Source: Acanthaster planci
Taxonomy: Eukaryota; Echinodermata; Asteroidea; Valvatida; Acanthasteridae
Direction: 5' to 3'
DNA length: 64,000 bases
NCBI RefSeq assembly: GCF_001949145.1
Contig: NW_019091450.1
Span: forward strand, 771,105 to 835,104
The notes beneath the pieces were generated by a model. That model saw only the letters and a program-made list of their open reading frames with translations, was not told the origin of the DNA and did no database searches. The translations under genes and the position numbers were made by a program. Numbering within the stretch: the stretch's first letter is position 1; each line of letters opens with the position of its first letter. This document shows positions 1 to 16,480 of the stretch, piece after piece.

Positions 1-1642
1 TATGAAAGTAAAAGAATAATTTCCAAAGTGTTCAAAATCCAGCACAGCCACATGTTTCAAAACACTCTAGATAAACACATTCTGCATGAAAATACCTGTA
101 CAACCCCCATTTATTTAATTATTATTAATTAATTATTTATTAATTGGACAAATGTCCATTTTGAAGGAATTCTAGGTACTGGGTACCATTGAAAACCAAC
201 CAAAAGGCTATTTCTGCCAAGTAATTTTGCCTACGAGTGGTAGGCAAAATGAGAGTGGTCTATACACCATGTACACTGTACATGTGTAATTGTACAGTAT
301 GTATACACAGCATATCCAGAAAATTCCATTGTGCTTTCATGTTTGGAAAAGGATTTTTTTTCTTCTTGCACACATGAGGTCATTATTTGAAAGCTAAAAT
401 TTAACTCTGACTATGGAGGACGGAATAGGCACACTGGCGTGCGCTTGTAAATAAATCCAATTATTTGTGCAACTTTGCCTCACAAAATAAGTCTGGAGTT
501 CCTTTTTCTGCAATTTGGTGGACTACGTGTAGTTTCCATTGTTTGGTTTAGCCTCCATCAACGCAAACTTTTAGCTTTATTTTCTGTACATGTACCTTTA
601 CTGTTGCTCAGCTTCAAATGAAAATGGACATTAGGGCGAAATATTGAGGGTCTCAATTGCTTTCCACCATGTGAAATTCTTTTTAAGGACTTAAACTCAG
701 AAGTGGCTCCGGCGACTTGTCTTCTTGTGTTACTGTAGAATGGGCAGATTTTCACTTTAATTGTGCCCTGAAGTTTGGATGATGCTAAGGTAAGATATCT
801 TGTGAGATCGACAGACAGGTGCTGGGCATTGAATGTACTGTATCAGTTGTTTTCTTGCCACACACTCATTTTCACAGTACAGTATTTGCCTTAGGAATGC
901 GCAATGCGAGAAGACATTGGCTTTAAGAAAACTAGTCATTTTATTTACTTTACGACCCCCCCCATAAAAACCATGTCTCAAGAAATCCAGGCCTGAACAC
1001 ACACAACCACAACAAACGAAAAATACTCAATGTAAATAAACACAAGTTATAAATATCCCAGGTGGACAATTCGCTGGGTCCTTTTTCCATGCAGTTAACA
1101 TTTGTCAACACCATTGAAGTGAATCGGGTGTCAATTTCTCTGATGACCGTTATTAGGGAACAGTGGACTAAAGGCAGATCGACAAACGAGCTATATGGGC
1201 ATAATAGCCAGTTGCAGATAATTGAAAGCCTCCCACGCAGCCGCGACCCAGAGAGAGATAAAAAGTGCAGTATTTTCGTTAGCCAGGGATGAATTATAGC
1301 CCCAGCGTAACATTTAAAGTTCACCGATATTTTGTTTCGCCGGAATGCAGGAAGAGTGTGACTCAGGCAGCCACAGAGGCTGGTTAATGTTTCTGCAACA
1401 CAGTCCAGCTCACAGTGCTTAGAATAGAGCAGTAATTGGGATTCAGGCTTACCAGACTATGGCACTGATCAACTGACTAATGTCTCAAGCATTATGACCC
1501 AGTATGTCTCTCGTTTTAAGTGCAAAAATATTTCACCATACCCATAAAAGTGAAATCCTCTAAAATTCTTGCGATTCATCATCAGAAACAGGGGGAATGC
1601 ATTCACTGTACATGTACATGTATGTGAATATGTACCCTGTAC

Positions 1643-1857
1643 TGTGCATGTATAGTGTAGATCTATGTACCAGTAACGACCTTGGAAAGGTCCTTTTGAC
1701 TGCTTTGAAAATGACTGGAATGGAAACTATATTTTGATATGGAAACTATATTTTGATATGTGCATGTATAGTGTAGATCTATGTACCAGTAACGACCTTG
1801 GAAAAGTCCTTTTGAATGCTTTGAAAATGACTGGAATGGAAACTATATTTTGATATG
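1643..1857. repeat. Tandem duplication, 115-bp unit
   Basis: A block starting TGTGCATGTATAGTGTAG at 1643 recurs at 1758 with very few differences, so the unit is about 115 bp in two copies. Inside the unit the string GGAAACTATATTTTGATATG is itself doubled at the junction. This looks like a recent local duplication. Confidence 0.85.
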
Positions 1858-2097
1858 AAAACCCTCTGAAAAGTTCCTTGCTTTGGTTGACCTCTTTCGG
1901 TTGGAGGTTCCAAAAATGAACAACAGGACCAAATTTCCAATCCAGATATCCACGATTGCCTAATTGAAACAAAACTAAGAGAACTTTTGATACACATGTA
2001 CACATGTACACACATTCCGAAATTTGTATCCTTGTGGAGACATGGCTTTGTTCTCCAGTACTTATTCGGTCGGGTGTGAAGCGATGTTTTCAAAATG

Positions 2098-2345
2098 CTC
2101 CCATTTCAACATGAATCACTCTCTTGGACTGAAATTTTGAACGCATGTCCCTTTAGCACTTCAATTTACAACAGATTCTTACATATTAAAAATTTCTCCT
2201 TTTTGAGCAATTTCCAAATATTAGTTTCATGAAATCCTTGTGGAGACCTATTCACCTTTAGAAATTCGTTGTGGAGACCTATTCACCTTTAGAAATTCGT
2301 TGTGGAGACCTATTCAACCCATTCCTCTGGGTCTCCACAAGGCAC
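2098..2345 (+). repeat. Dispersed snap-back repeat, copy 1 (CTTGTGG family)
   Basis: An AT-rich leader (GCATGTCCCTT, CACTTCAATTT, CTTTTTGAGCAA) is followed by a 31-bp unit repeated between about 2241 and 2312. The copy ends in arms CCTTGTGGAGACC and GGGTCTCCACAAGG that can fold back on each other. The same leader and a related hairpin recur at 27570-27890, so this is a dispersed family and not a one-off. No coding capacity is seen. Confidence 0.6.
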
Positions 2346-3090
2346 CATATTTTGCACATACATGTACATGGCACAACATGCATTTTAAGTTGATGTTGAA
2401 ATACATGTACAAAATCTGAAGAAATCAACCTCTGCTTCCAGCTAGACATCTTGATTGGCTACACTGTAAAGCAGTGTTTTGGAACTATTAAATATGTATA
2501 CAAGTGCATTTCATGTTTGGAGGTTGCACATTACATGTACGTAAGAAAGTGCCCCTTAACATGTGCACATACATTGTACATGCACTGACTGAACATCTAA
2601 CGGCACAGCGAATGACAAGAAAAATCAATTAAGCTTGGCCATATTTCTTTGAGCCGTAACCATCCTGCCAGCCACCACAGGAAGTTAATGGCTGTTCTGC
2701 CCAGAACAACCCGCACATTTTCCCTTCCATATTGTCTCATTGAGGTCTGGGTTTCTTCTTCCCATGGTACATGAACCAGTACATTACTTTACCATATGTA
2801 AGGACTGCCTTACATGTTTTTTATATTTTTATATTAGGCCTACGTTTCTGACGATCGATGTTGACAATTTTCTTAGAAGACGGTCCCATTTCCACGTTTT
2901 CAGTGACAATACGGATGTAATCACCAAGTTTTTCTTGCTTTGGGATTTTAAACTGAAGTTAACTCGTACATTTGTTTGCCATGGCAATATGTAACTCGCA
3001 CCAGAAAGTGATGTGTGTAGCGATAGTTTTAGTGCGCCATTAGGTGATGTACTGTACCATCTATACGTATAGAGTTTGTACACATGATGC

Positions 3091-3412
3091 GTCAGTTCAT
3101 AGTGTGGCAACCATACACGATCCGTCAGTTCGTAGTGTGGCAACCATACACGATCCGTCAGTTCGTAGTGTGGCAGCCATACATGATCCGTCAGTTCGTA
3201 GTGTGGCAACCATACACGATCCGTCAGTTCGTAGTGTGGCAGCCATACACGATCCGTCAGTTTGTAGTGTGGCAACCATACACGATACGTCAGTTTGTAG
3301 TGTGACAACTACTCGTATCCATAATTTGTCAGTTCGTGGTGTGGCAACTACTCGTATCCATGATTTGTCAGTTCGTGGTGTGGCAACTATCCACAATACG
3401 TCAGTTTGTGAT
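3091..3412. repeat. 33-bp minisatellite
   Basis: Tandem units of 33 bp (core CAGTTCGTAGTGTGGCAACC) run for about ten copies. The later copies are longer and more diverged. The period is a multiple of three, so all frames stay open on both strands and give repetitive pseudo-peptides. There is no evidence that it is translated. Confidence 0.9.
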
Positions 3413-3825
3413 GCAGCTGATGATTTAAACCAGCATGCTCAGTGCACACTTGTACAAGTACACGGACAGAGGTACATACCTGCATTGCAAGGAACATGCA
3501 CCGGTAAATTCCATTCCACAAAATAAGAGCAATAATAAGTTTGCGTAAGTCACAGCACAACATGTAGTGGTTTATTGTAACTCTTTCCAAAGCTACAGAC
3601 ACTAGTACATGTATCTGTCAGCTTTCCAATTTTTTTAATTGCGTACATGTACGTGCGTTGAAATCTAATGGTTTATAGGAGCGAACAAAGTTGGACAACA
3701 TGGGCTTTGGATGGTAAAAGCACAGAGGTAACATTAGAAAATAGATTGAAGATTTCAGACGTACATGTACCGTACATTTCCAGTTTGGTGAAAATTAAGT
3801 TTTGAAGGGAAAACACCGGTACTCG

Positions 3826-3855
3826 AAAACTACTCAGTCTCAACTGAGTAGTTTT
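3826..3855. repeat. Perfect 12-bp hairpin
   Basis: AAAACTACTCAG (3826-3837) and CTGAGTAGTTTT (3844-3855) are perfect inverted repeats around a 6-nt loop. It could form a stable stem in RNA or be a transposon footprint. No function can be read from it. Confidence 0.7.
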
Positions 3856-4341
3856 TGTATTTAATACACTACACATGTACAGTACATGACCATCGCTGCA
3901 CTCAGAGACTGTACATGAAGTGGTGTTAAGATGAATTCTTTTCCCCCTTTGCTTTTTTGGGGGAAATTCATTTTCATTTCCCAGGATTTGAAACAATGTG
4001 AGAAATATTGCTGACATCATTTCCCACCCGTGCAAAAACACTTCAAAAAACTAGTTTTTTGGAAGTGACTTTACACACCATTTCACAGTGGTGAAAACCA
4101 GCACTTGCGGCACACTAAATATTCAACAAATGGATTATTGCAATTACCATAAGCACTATTGCCAGATTTACTTAGTTTTCCGCGTATTTTTCATGAGTCA
4201 GGTAAAAAAGAACATCTGCAGAGAAATATGACCACACATCTCTGCTTTATTTCAGTTGACTTATGGACTGTAGACCAGGTACACTGCAGTCTTGGCAGTA
4301 TGGGCTACGTTGTACATGTACATGAATGTCATGTAGACCTT

Positions 4342-4349
4342 TGACGTCA
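4342..4349. promoter_or_regulatory. Full palindromic CRE in the SIK upstream/intron region
   Basis: The octamer TGACGTCA is the consensus CREB-binding cAMP-response element. It lies about 2 kb upstream of the first visible SIK exon. SIK kinases restrain CREB signalling by phosphorylating CRTC coactivators, so a CRE here would fit feedback control. A single octamer is weak evidence of function. Confidence 0.35.
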
Positions 4350-5354
4350 CGCTTTATACACATACCGGTATGTGCACTTTCCCATGGAATGCAATCCATC
4401 AAGCTCTCGTAGCACAGCACGCAACAAAGAGTGACATCATCATCTATTACCCTGGTACATACATGTACATGTACAATTAATACATTGCATTTTGGTTAGC
4501 CAGGGATGAAGTACAATCCGCTCTGCAAGAGTCACATGTCACCTCAGCCAATAAAGGCCTTTTAGCAATATATAGGAACCCTCAACATTTTAAAATCTAC
4601 TTCTACACAACGTCCATCATACCAAACTGAGTGGCACATCAAAAAAAAGAGCTCCAAAATTCCTCAATCTATAAATACTAAGTAAAACTCAAAAGTGGCT
4701 CTGGTGACTTGCGACTCATTTAGTTACAGAGTGAGTGCAGCCAGTGCACGTTGTTATGTAGCACTTGAAGTTAACTGATTTTTTTCCCCGCTGGAATAAT
4801 TAAAGGATGAATGTGACTGCATGAGACCCTATGGAGACAAGGATACTGTAAAAGATCGCTGTTTAAATGTAATTTTACGGAAGAAGTAAAGAAATTTTGA
4901 TAAAAGAAAATGTTGCTGGCAGTTCTTCTAAAAGCTAGCTGCAGCGAGCAAACAGTGAGGCAGCTGTCAAGATATCATCAGACTTCTTGTAATGAGCAGC
5001 GTCGTTTTTATTATCCTCAGTTGTTGATGCTACTTAGCGGCCCAGTAATCAGAAAGGGATTCCATGCCTTCCATGCAGCAGAATGTCTGCCGCTTTAGTC
5101 TCGTTACAAACGACCCATGCTGTCCTCTCTGACATCTCATCCGTTGCCGCTTATTTATTGTCGTTGACCGGCAATCCGCTGCGGCCAGCGCCTCGTGCAC
5201 TACGCTGTGACTGCAGTATAGTTAACCTAAATACCAGCCAGGCGACATTTAACCCTTTCCCGCAATCCCTCGGCCAAGCGAGATCTTTAATACACAGAAA
5301 CACAACAACGTGATGGATCCATAGGAACATTATAGTTTCTCAGTTAGAGCACCA

Positions 5355-5377
5355 GGGAGATGCATTATGCATCTCCC
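5355..5377. repeat. 23-bp palindrome around ATGCAT
   Basis: GGGAGATGCAT and ATGCATCTCCC flank one central base, and the symmetry extends outward with one mismatch. The core resembles half of a POU octamer. It may be a regulatory palindrome or the remains of a small inverted-repeat element. Confidence 0.5.
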
Positions 5378-6366
5378 AGGCTGTTTCATTTATCCGTACA
5401 CTGTACATTGCACTGTATCTTGGCTGTACACCGTGATGCAACAATTAGCCACCACCACTTTGGAAGGGGAGGGGAATTCGAACCGTCCTTGCTTGGTGGT
5501 GGGGGGGTAGACAAATGAGTAAATCTCAGGGATATAGAAACTGTAGATGTTGTGACAACTCTTAACAGCTGTACTAGAACAAATAAGAATTGGTACTATT
5601 GACCTGCATGTATTTGTTGTACATGTATAGAAATTGAGGCAGGGAATATGATGCACACGTACATGTACATGTGCCGGTACACATATGCGTCACAGTGACC
5701 AGGTGACGTTTCAATTTTCGTTATACAAAGGGACAGTAGCATGTGCTTACCTGTATATGGTAGTTGATTTCAAATTTACCCTTGACCAGTACATTGTAAG
5801 TCCTACTACTGGTTCATGTGTACACATAGTGGCCAAGATTTTGTTGTGTTCAATGAAGTGGTACTCCGACTGTACCGTACACATTATGCAGACTGTATAC
5901 GGTTTCATTGTATGACTACATACAATGTAAATGTACATGGTGCTGGTACCGGGAATGCAGTGTAAGATTACACAATGTAATTGTACATGATTATGTTTGG
6001 GCAAAATCAGACACTGTAAAATTACATGTACAATGAGCTGGATGTGAAACGTTTGCTCAATTGCGACCGAATCCCACAAAATGAGGCGTATAGGTTCAGT
6101 TTGCAATGGAAAGAGCTCAAACTGAGTGTTGTTTTCACGTACATCTGTACCACTCAGTTTTGCATCATGATGCAAATGGCATCATGTGGATGACAAATAC
6201 TAAGGGTAATTCCTACTGAATTTTATAGTCCAGGATTCTTTTCAAGGCCTTCAGAAGTTGCTCTAGGGGCCTGAGACTCATTTGGTTAACTTGGGTCACA
6301 ATTGTGCTTCGATCTTCTTTTCACAATGAGAGCTCTAGGAGAGACAGAATTGGGTCTAAGGCTTGA

Positions 6367-10249
<3,883 letters not shown>

Positions 10250-10712
10250 CTTCTCGCAACAATTGACGCTTGCCAAAACTTTCAATGAAAATAACCTGCC
10301 TGAATCTCTCAACAAATGACATATTGTAAGCAGACTGTGCATCAGTTTTATGAGATTGTCACTGATGGATTGTTGAAATCTTTTGTACTAAGGAATGGGG
10401 AAAAAAAACAGTAAAAAATGCAGAAAGGCTTTGACAAGTTTTGATGCAGATGTGTATTCGTCAAAGGCTTATCACTGTTCAGTTGCAGTTTGCTGACTCA
10501 AGAAAGAAACAGTCCTAGACCAGAAGATAGTGCACCTGAGTTATTTCCTGATTAATGAGTAGGAGTGACCACAACTCACTCAGTGACTCATTCAGACCTT
10601 GTGCCAGGAGTGTCCATACTGTGCAAGTTAGCAGCATTGTATTCAGCATTTCATTGTGTGTGCTTTTGTTTTGGTCAAAATTAAAGTTTTAGAGTACCAA
10701 AGTGTGACGTCA
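10250..10712 (+). other. SIK 3' UTR and near downstream region
   Basis: There is no further reading frame after the stop. An ATTAAA hexamer at 10680-10685 is a possible poly(A) signal, giving a 3' UTR of about 450 nt. A full CRE octamer TGACGTCA lies at 10705-10712 just beyond it. Confidence 0.45.
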
Positions 10713-12975
10713 CTGTGAACCAGAAAGTGCAGTGCAAATGAATGGAGTATGCGCACGTGTTGGTTCACGCGCTCATGCCTTTTACACACTAATTGTGCAC
10801 GTGATGTATTCACTTCGGTACTCTATTGAAAAGTGCGTGGCAACCACCGCTTTCTCCCCCTCGGTGAGTTTTTGTGAGTTACATCCACCATCGGCCACCT
10901 ACATGTAGTTGAGTTTTTAGAGAGAAGAGTACTCGTACTTACACCCGTTTTTGCCCTGCAGTGCTAAAGTTACCGTAACTCTAGGACAGCACTGTGTAAT
11001 GCGTAAACAACGAAGTGTGTATAGAATGGGGCTTTGTTAAGCACATTCATGTCTTAAGAATGCCTATATCACAGTCATCATCAATGTTACTGTTAGTTCC
11101 TTGGGTGACTGTCAGTCTGTTTATGTTTAAGGTCATTCACCAGAACAGTTAATATACATGTATAGTGTACTCAACATTAAACGGGAGATACATGTAGGTG
11201 TAAGTCATCGAGTATTGATAGGCATGTGCACAGAACATGTACATCTATGGGTAGGCCCTCACCTTGTTAAGGCAAAGTTTTTATTGTTAGGCAAATTACC
11301 ACGTAGGACTGAATTTTGGGGACGTTTCTCTGTGCAGGTAATGATTTTGGCCCCCAGAAAATCAGTGTAATAACGAGTACATTTATGTCCTCACAGCTAC
11401 GGAGCAAGTATTGGCACAGTCCCACGTTGGACATGCATGACGAGAAATGTGATTGGCGTTGGTGGATGTGTAACTGTAAGACATAATTATATACAGGGAA
11501 CAGTCTATTTTGTAATTGTGGCAACTTGAGGGCACCACAGACAGTGTTGGTTGGACCATCGCTGTCATAGAGAGTATTCTATTATGTACAGACATAGAAG
11601 CCAATACGGGCGTGGCATTACGCTTCTGGACGGATGGTACGTAGTATGCGCACGCCATGTGCCATGTCGACCTCGATTTGCTAAATACACGCATGAACGT
11701 CAGGTGCAGTCCCACTGTACATGTAGCCGTGGCGTTTCCTGGGATTAGTCTATATCACAGTGACCGCGTTTGTCACAGAGGTTTGGAAGAATTTGCCAGA
11801 TTGGATTTGTTTGATTTAGATTTGAAAACAAAAGGGACGGTAAAAGTCCTGGTGATCATACAGCAGCACCATTTCAGCACCAATGACTATGAAATATGTC
11901 TTGTGTTTTTGGTACCGGTAGATTTGAAACTTAAAATAATACCCACATGTCTTTTGTTCAACAGAGAAACAAAACTGTCAGAGGCATGTACACATGAGTA
12001 CCACATTGCATCAAACACTGAGTTTATCCTTGCCCATAGTATTGACACAGTTCTGTTTAACAAGTGATAATATTACCAAAATTTGTTATACATGTGACAT
12101 CAAGTACCAACAAGATTGCCAACAAGCCTGAAACATTTTATATTTAAGATTCAAGACAGACTTTGGCATTTCCATGAAGTGAAGCAATTTTTGTCTGGGC
12201 CTAGGAAGTAGCATGCACACGGACGTACCAGTATAGTTTGCACCCTATCTACATGTAAGTGAAGCATTGGACCTTTACAAGTTGGAGGTTGAGGACAGGT
12301 TTGTTGTCTACTCCAGTCACTTTTGAGGAACGATTGTTGCCGTAGTTAACAGATTTCACCCCAAGGCAGACTTTCCTGTCATGCATTGCCACAATTCCCA
12401 GCTAGCATCTCACTGGGTGCGTTTGATTAACTTCCATGAGTTGACTCGGGTTTAACCTCATCCCCACTGTCGTGCTTGTTTGTCACTGAGCATACATGAA
12501 CAGCCATCCCTAGCTCAGGGATGCTCTGTGTGTAAGCTAGTCAACCTTGCCCACTCTGTCAGAGGTCAAAGGTCAGATATTTGAAGAGGTCAGAGGCTGG
12601 AGTGGAGACCTGCACACTTGACCTCAGACCTTATTTTTCCAAGCACACATTTGACCACCGTCCTGATCCTCAAAATGGCTTATTGTGTGTTGTGATACAA
12701 ACATCCTCTAAAGTGATGTATATTTTAGCGTACCACCTGTTGAATTGAGACGTTTTATTAGCAAGTCGATGTATTTGAAGAATTTTGTATTGTTAGGCTT
12801 TTCATACAGCACCGAGTGTGTGACACCACAGGTACCAATTTTGTAGCGTACAGCGCAGCAACCGTAGTTGATGTTAATTTGAGTAGGGACACTGTATCCA
12901 TTGGCAATAACACTTGTGTTTGGGCTCGTATGAACAGAGACATACTGAAGAAAACGAATGTCTGGTATACATATA

Positions 12976-13048
12976 TCATGTGACGATACATGTATCATGT
13001 GACGATACATGTATCATGTGACGATACATGTATCATGTGATGATACAT
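12976..13048. repeat. 19-bp tandem repeat containing CATGTGAC E-box, four copies
   Basis: The unit TCATGTGACGATACATGTA is repeated four times, the last copy with one substitution (GATGAT). Each unit contains CATGTGAC, an E-box of the type bound by MITF/TFE/USF bHLH-zip factors. It may be only a young minisatellite. Confidence 0.85.
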
Positions 13049-15514
13049 TCAAATTCATCCAAGATGAGTTGGCGTCCCATCAGAAAAGCAGATGTAGTGA
13101 TCAAGACATCAAGATTGGCCACCATGTTAATGGCCACGTTGACAAAGTTGATGATTTTATTGTTGCCAGATAGTGGCATGCATGACACTGAATTGATTCG
13201 GCGGTGAATCTGAAAGTTCTGTTCTCTGAATTGAAATGAAGAAAAAAAACACAATTGTGCATTGTATGTTTGGTTTGTTATACTGAGTTTTGGCAACAGT
13301 TTGGACAATCCCCTCATTATATGGGTACACGAAGGCATTATCTAAAATGTTGCCAACTCCTATAACCCCCCGACTTTCGGGCTCCGAATCTGGTGGATAA
13401 TAAAGTCACATCCTGGTAGGAACTCAGCTTGGATGCTAGCCTTCAGATGAGCACATGAATTATGCAATTTTATTCTCTCATTCTGAAGACCAACTATTGC
13501 CACGCTCTGAATAAGAAGTCAAATATTGATCAAGAAGTCCAACTTACCCAACAAGAGCAGGGGGGGGAGGGCTTGTAGAATCTCATCATTTTCCATACAG
13601 GAGCGGGTATCACTACCTTGCAAGTTTTGATGGTACATGTATATTGTTTGCTATATGTGCCATCCTTAACCCTAACAGTCCTGAATCCTCTAATTTAATA
13701 TGATTTTGCACACACCCTAGGGAGTTAGGGTTAATAAGTTTGATACATTGGCAAGATTGTTGCAGAGATTGTTACATCCTGCTCTGTTGTTTTTTGCTAG
13801 TTTCTGAGCTTACATGTGTGTGTTACATTTACAATGATGACAACTCATTTGACCTGCTGGCTCCAAATTTAATACATATCTGCTGTAAGATGGCCGAGAT
13901 TTTGGGAATTGCACCACCCCAAAGTGCAACCCCAACCCTACCCCTAAATGGGAGAGAGGTACATTTACCTTTTTCCTTTTAAGGGTATACCAGACATAAC
14001 GATTCTCTACAGATAAAGACTTCATCATGGGAGTTCATTTTTGTCTATTCAACATCATCAGGATTTTCTGCGTCGTTAAACTTACATGTCTTCTGTTCTT
14101 TTCATTGCATCGGTCAAACCTACACAACAATGCAAGCACTGAAAAGCAGTTTGGCAGCAAGCCAAGTGACCTGGGGTTGACCTCAGTATGACCTTTTGGT
14201 GTGACCCACAAATGTACATTGTAGACTCACCTGCCAATTAACACGATAGCCACGAATCATCCTCGCAAAAAACAGATATATTTTTGAAATATCAGATATT
14301 TGTACTGTTGGTTGCAGATTGTGCACCTTATTTGAAAATAACATGACTTTAATTTTGAAGGAATTTAACTGAAAAGCAACTCAGTTACTTAGGAACGCAG
14401 TTGATGTACGCATGTAAATTTTAACTTGCACTTGAGTTGCTGAGAGAGTAACAATATTTATTACTTCTGGTGTTGCTTATGAGCAAATTGCCATAGAGAC
14501 AATTCTTCCAATAGTTTTGGAGAAAATACGGGAACGTGTATTATATAATGTTGTACTGTTAATGTAATGACAAAAACTTGTATATTTTTGCAAACTAATT
14601 AAAACCCAAGTTTAATTAATTGAATTATGCAGATTACTGGTTGTTTTTATATGATGATGACATGGTTGAGCTTTTAATGATTGAGTAGGACTTCAGAAGA
14701 GGAAAAATTGGGAATGAAATTATTTTTAAGGCAGGCTTTCCTGAAGACAGTTAACATCAACCTCTTTCTCGTGAATTATGAGCAGGCTCCCCTGAGTCTA
14801 CCAAGTGGTTGCACGTCTTAGTGCAGGAGACGCCACATACCTGAGAGTGAAGCAAGAATGACACTTTATGAATTACGGATCATACGTGTACATGAAATTA
14901 ATTTTTGTTGCTGCAAACTGGCAGGCACTATGTGTGTACACTTCCTTCAAAACTAGTAATTTCTAGTTCTGGTTTTTGTACATCGAGCACAGGAGTGGAA
15001 ATATTCAAAAGTGGGAAGCTTGACACAAATTTCCTCTAGGTGTTTGTGGGGTAATGGGGAAAACTTAGGTTTCAGTGTTGAAATGTGACAAAATTAATTT
15101 GATTGCAAGCCGGGGATGAGGTTGGTGTTAGTGCAGTTTTAGTGGGAAAACAGGGAAAGAGGTTGATGCCATGGGATAGTGGACGAATTGAAGTTGACAA
15201 CTTTCAGCCAATCAGGTTCCTTGATCTGTGTTCTTGGGAATGGCAAAGTGTGTACATTTGGGATTGGAAAGCTAAGTCAGGAAACCATACAGTACGGACA
15301 ATCTTATGTGGGAAAATATAAGGGGAAATCTGCCGGGTTTGCTCGTTGGCTTTTCTTGAAAATTCAAGGAAGTTTCCCTACAGAAAAGAAGTCTGACCAG
15401 TCGTGTGTTCTGGTGTGAGTAGTACATCGGATTTATTTCAAGCATTTGCGAATGCATTGCAGTTGGCCTGATATTGCCCATGTGTAGGATTGTATTTGTA
15501 CTTGGTGCTTTTGT

Positions 15515-15590
15515 TGTTTGGAAGGGAATCGAACCCATGACATCTTGTTTGGTCGTGCAGACACCTCAACCATTCAGCCTCCTGCTTCAG
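15515..15590 (-). repeat. tRNA-derived element (SINE head or tRNA pseudogene)
   Basis: Read on the minus strand, there is a B-box-like GGGTTCGATTCCC (15523-15535) about 30 nt after an A-box-like GGCTGAATGGTTGAGG. The spacing and arm order are those of a tRNA, but the anticodon arm does not fold cleanly, so a functional tRNA gene is unlikely. Confidence 0.5.
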
Positions 15591-16240
15591 CATTGTGAGG
15601 TTAACCCTGTAAAAGAGTAGAAGACAGCATAGATTTTGCAGGGAAATGGCACATAAGCATTCAAGGGTGTAATTAGTGAGCAGACTACCTGTGTACATGT
15701 AGTTGACCAAATGGTACCAGCGTGCTGGTAAGATTAGTAGCTATGATCACATTGCCCAACGTAACATCATGCATGTATGCAAAACAGTGTGGGCAGCTGA
15801 TGTGTCCAAATACATGCATTGATGCCAGTTTTCAGGCAAATTGAAGGCCAATGCACCGTGAAGCTTCCCTGTGCGCAGAGCTTTGAAATGGGAGATACTA
15901 TAAGGAAAATACATGCATAGCAGGAAACTGCGGCATTTTGGTTGATATGAAACTGTTCTGTGCTTCAACATACATGTACGCACCACCACTCTTGGCTCTG
16001 CAGCACGAATTCTTAGGTATGCGTTGACAAAAAATAACGTTTGTGGCATTACAGTCCGGTGTTGAATAGCAAAGCACCGAAATCATTGCAAATAAGTGTG
16101 TTTGTTTTTTGGAATTGAGTCACGCTGTGCACACCGCACATGATAATTCTTGTGATCACCTTTTACCACATACTGTAGCATAGTTTTGGGCTGACTACAT
16201 TTGACAGGCTCAGACTGCGTAGTGAAATGGTGTGTTGTAA

Positions 16241-16480
16241 TACACTTCTCCAAAAAAAGTTGAGGACCACTTTTTATTTTGTGTATACACTTTTTAATAT
16301 GAGATATTTTACTGCTGAAAGCGTGCATTTGATGTTTTGAAACATTTTTTTGAATTTTTTCATTCCAGTGAGACACCATTTGGACAAACAAAAAAATGAG
16401 AGAACTAGACCCCACTCATTGCTTGGAAAAAACTTACGAGATAAGAATAGAGTGGTCCTTGACTTTTTTTGAGTAGTGTA
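16241..16480. mobile_element. Mariner/Tc1-type MITE, 240 bp
   Basis: The left end TACACTTCTCCAAAAAAAG..GAGGACCAC is the inverted copy of the right end, whose complement reads TACACTACTCAAAAAAAGTC..GGACCAC. Both ends carry the TA expected of mariner-family target sites. The interior is non-coding. The same terminal sequence bounds the larger element at 61539-62602, so both belong to one non-autonomous family mobilised in trans. Confidence 0.8.

Noticed and set aside
3084-3396. Long repetitive open frames on both strands over the 33-bp repeat
   Set aside because: The period is divisible by three, so frames stay open mechanically. There is no start context, splice signal or family similarity.
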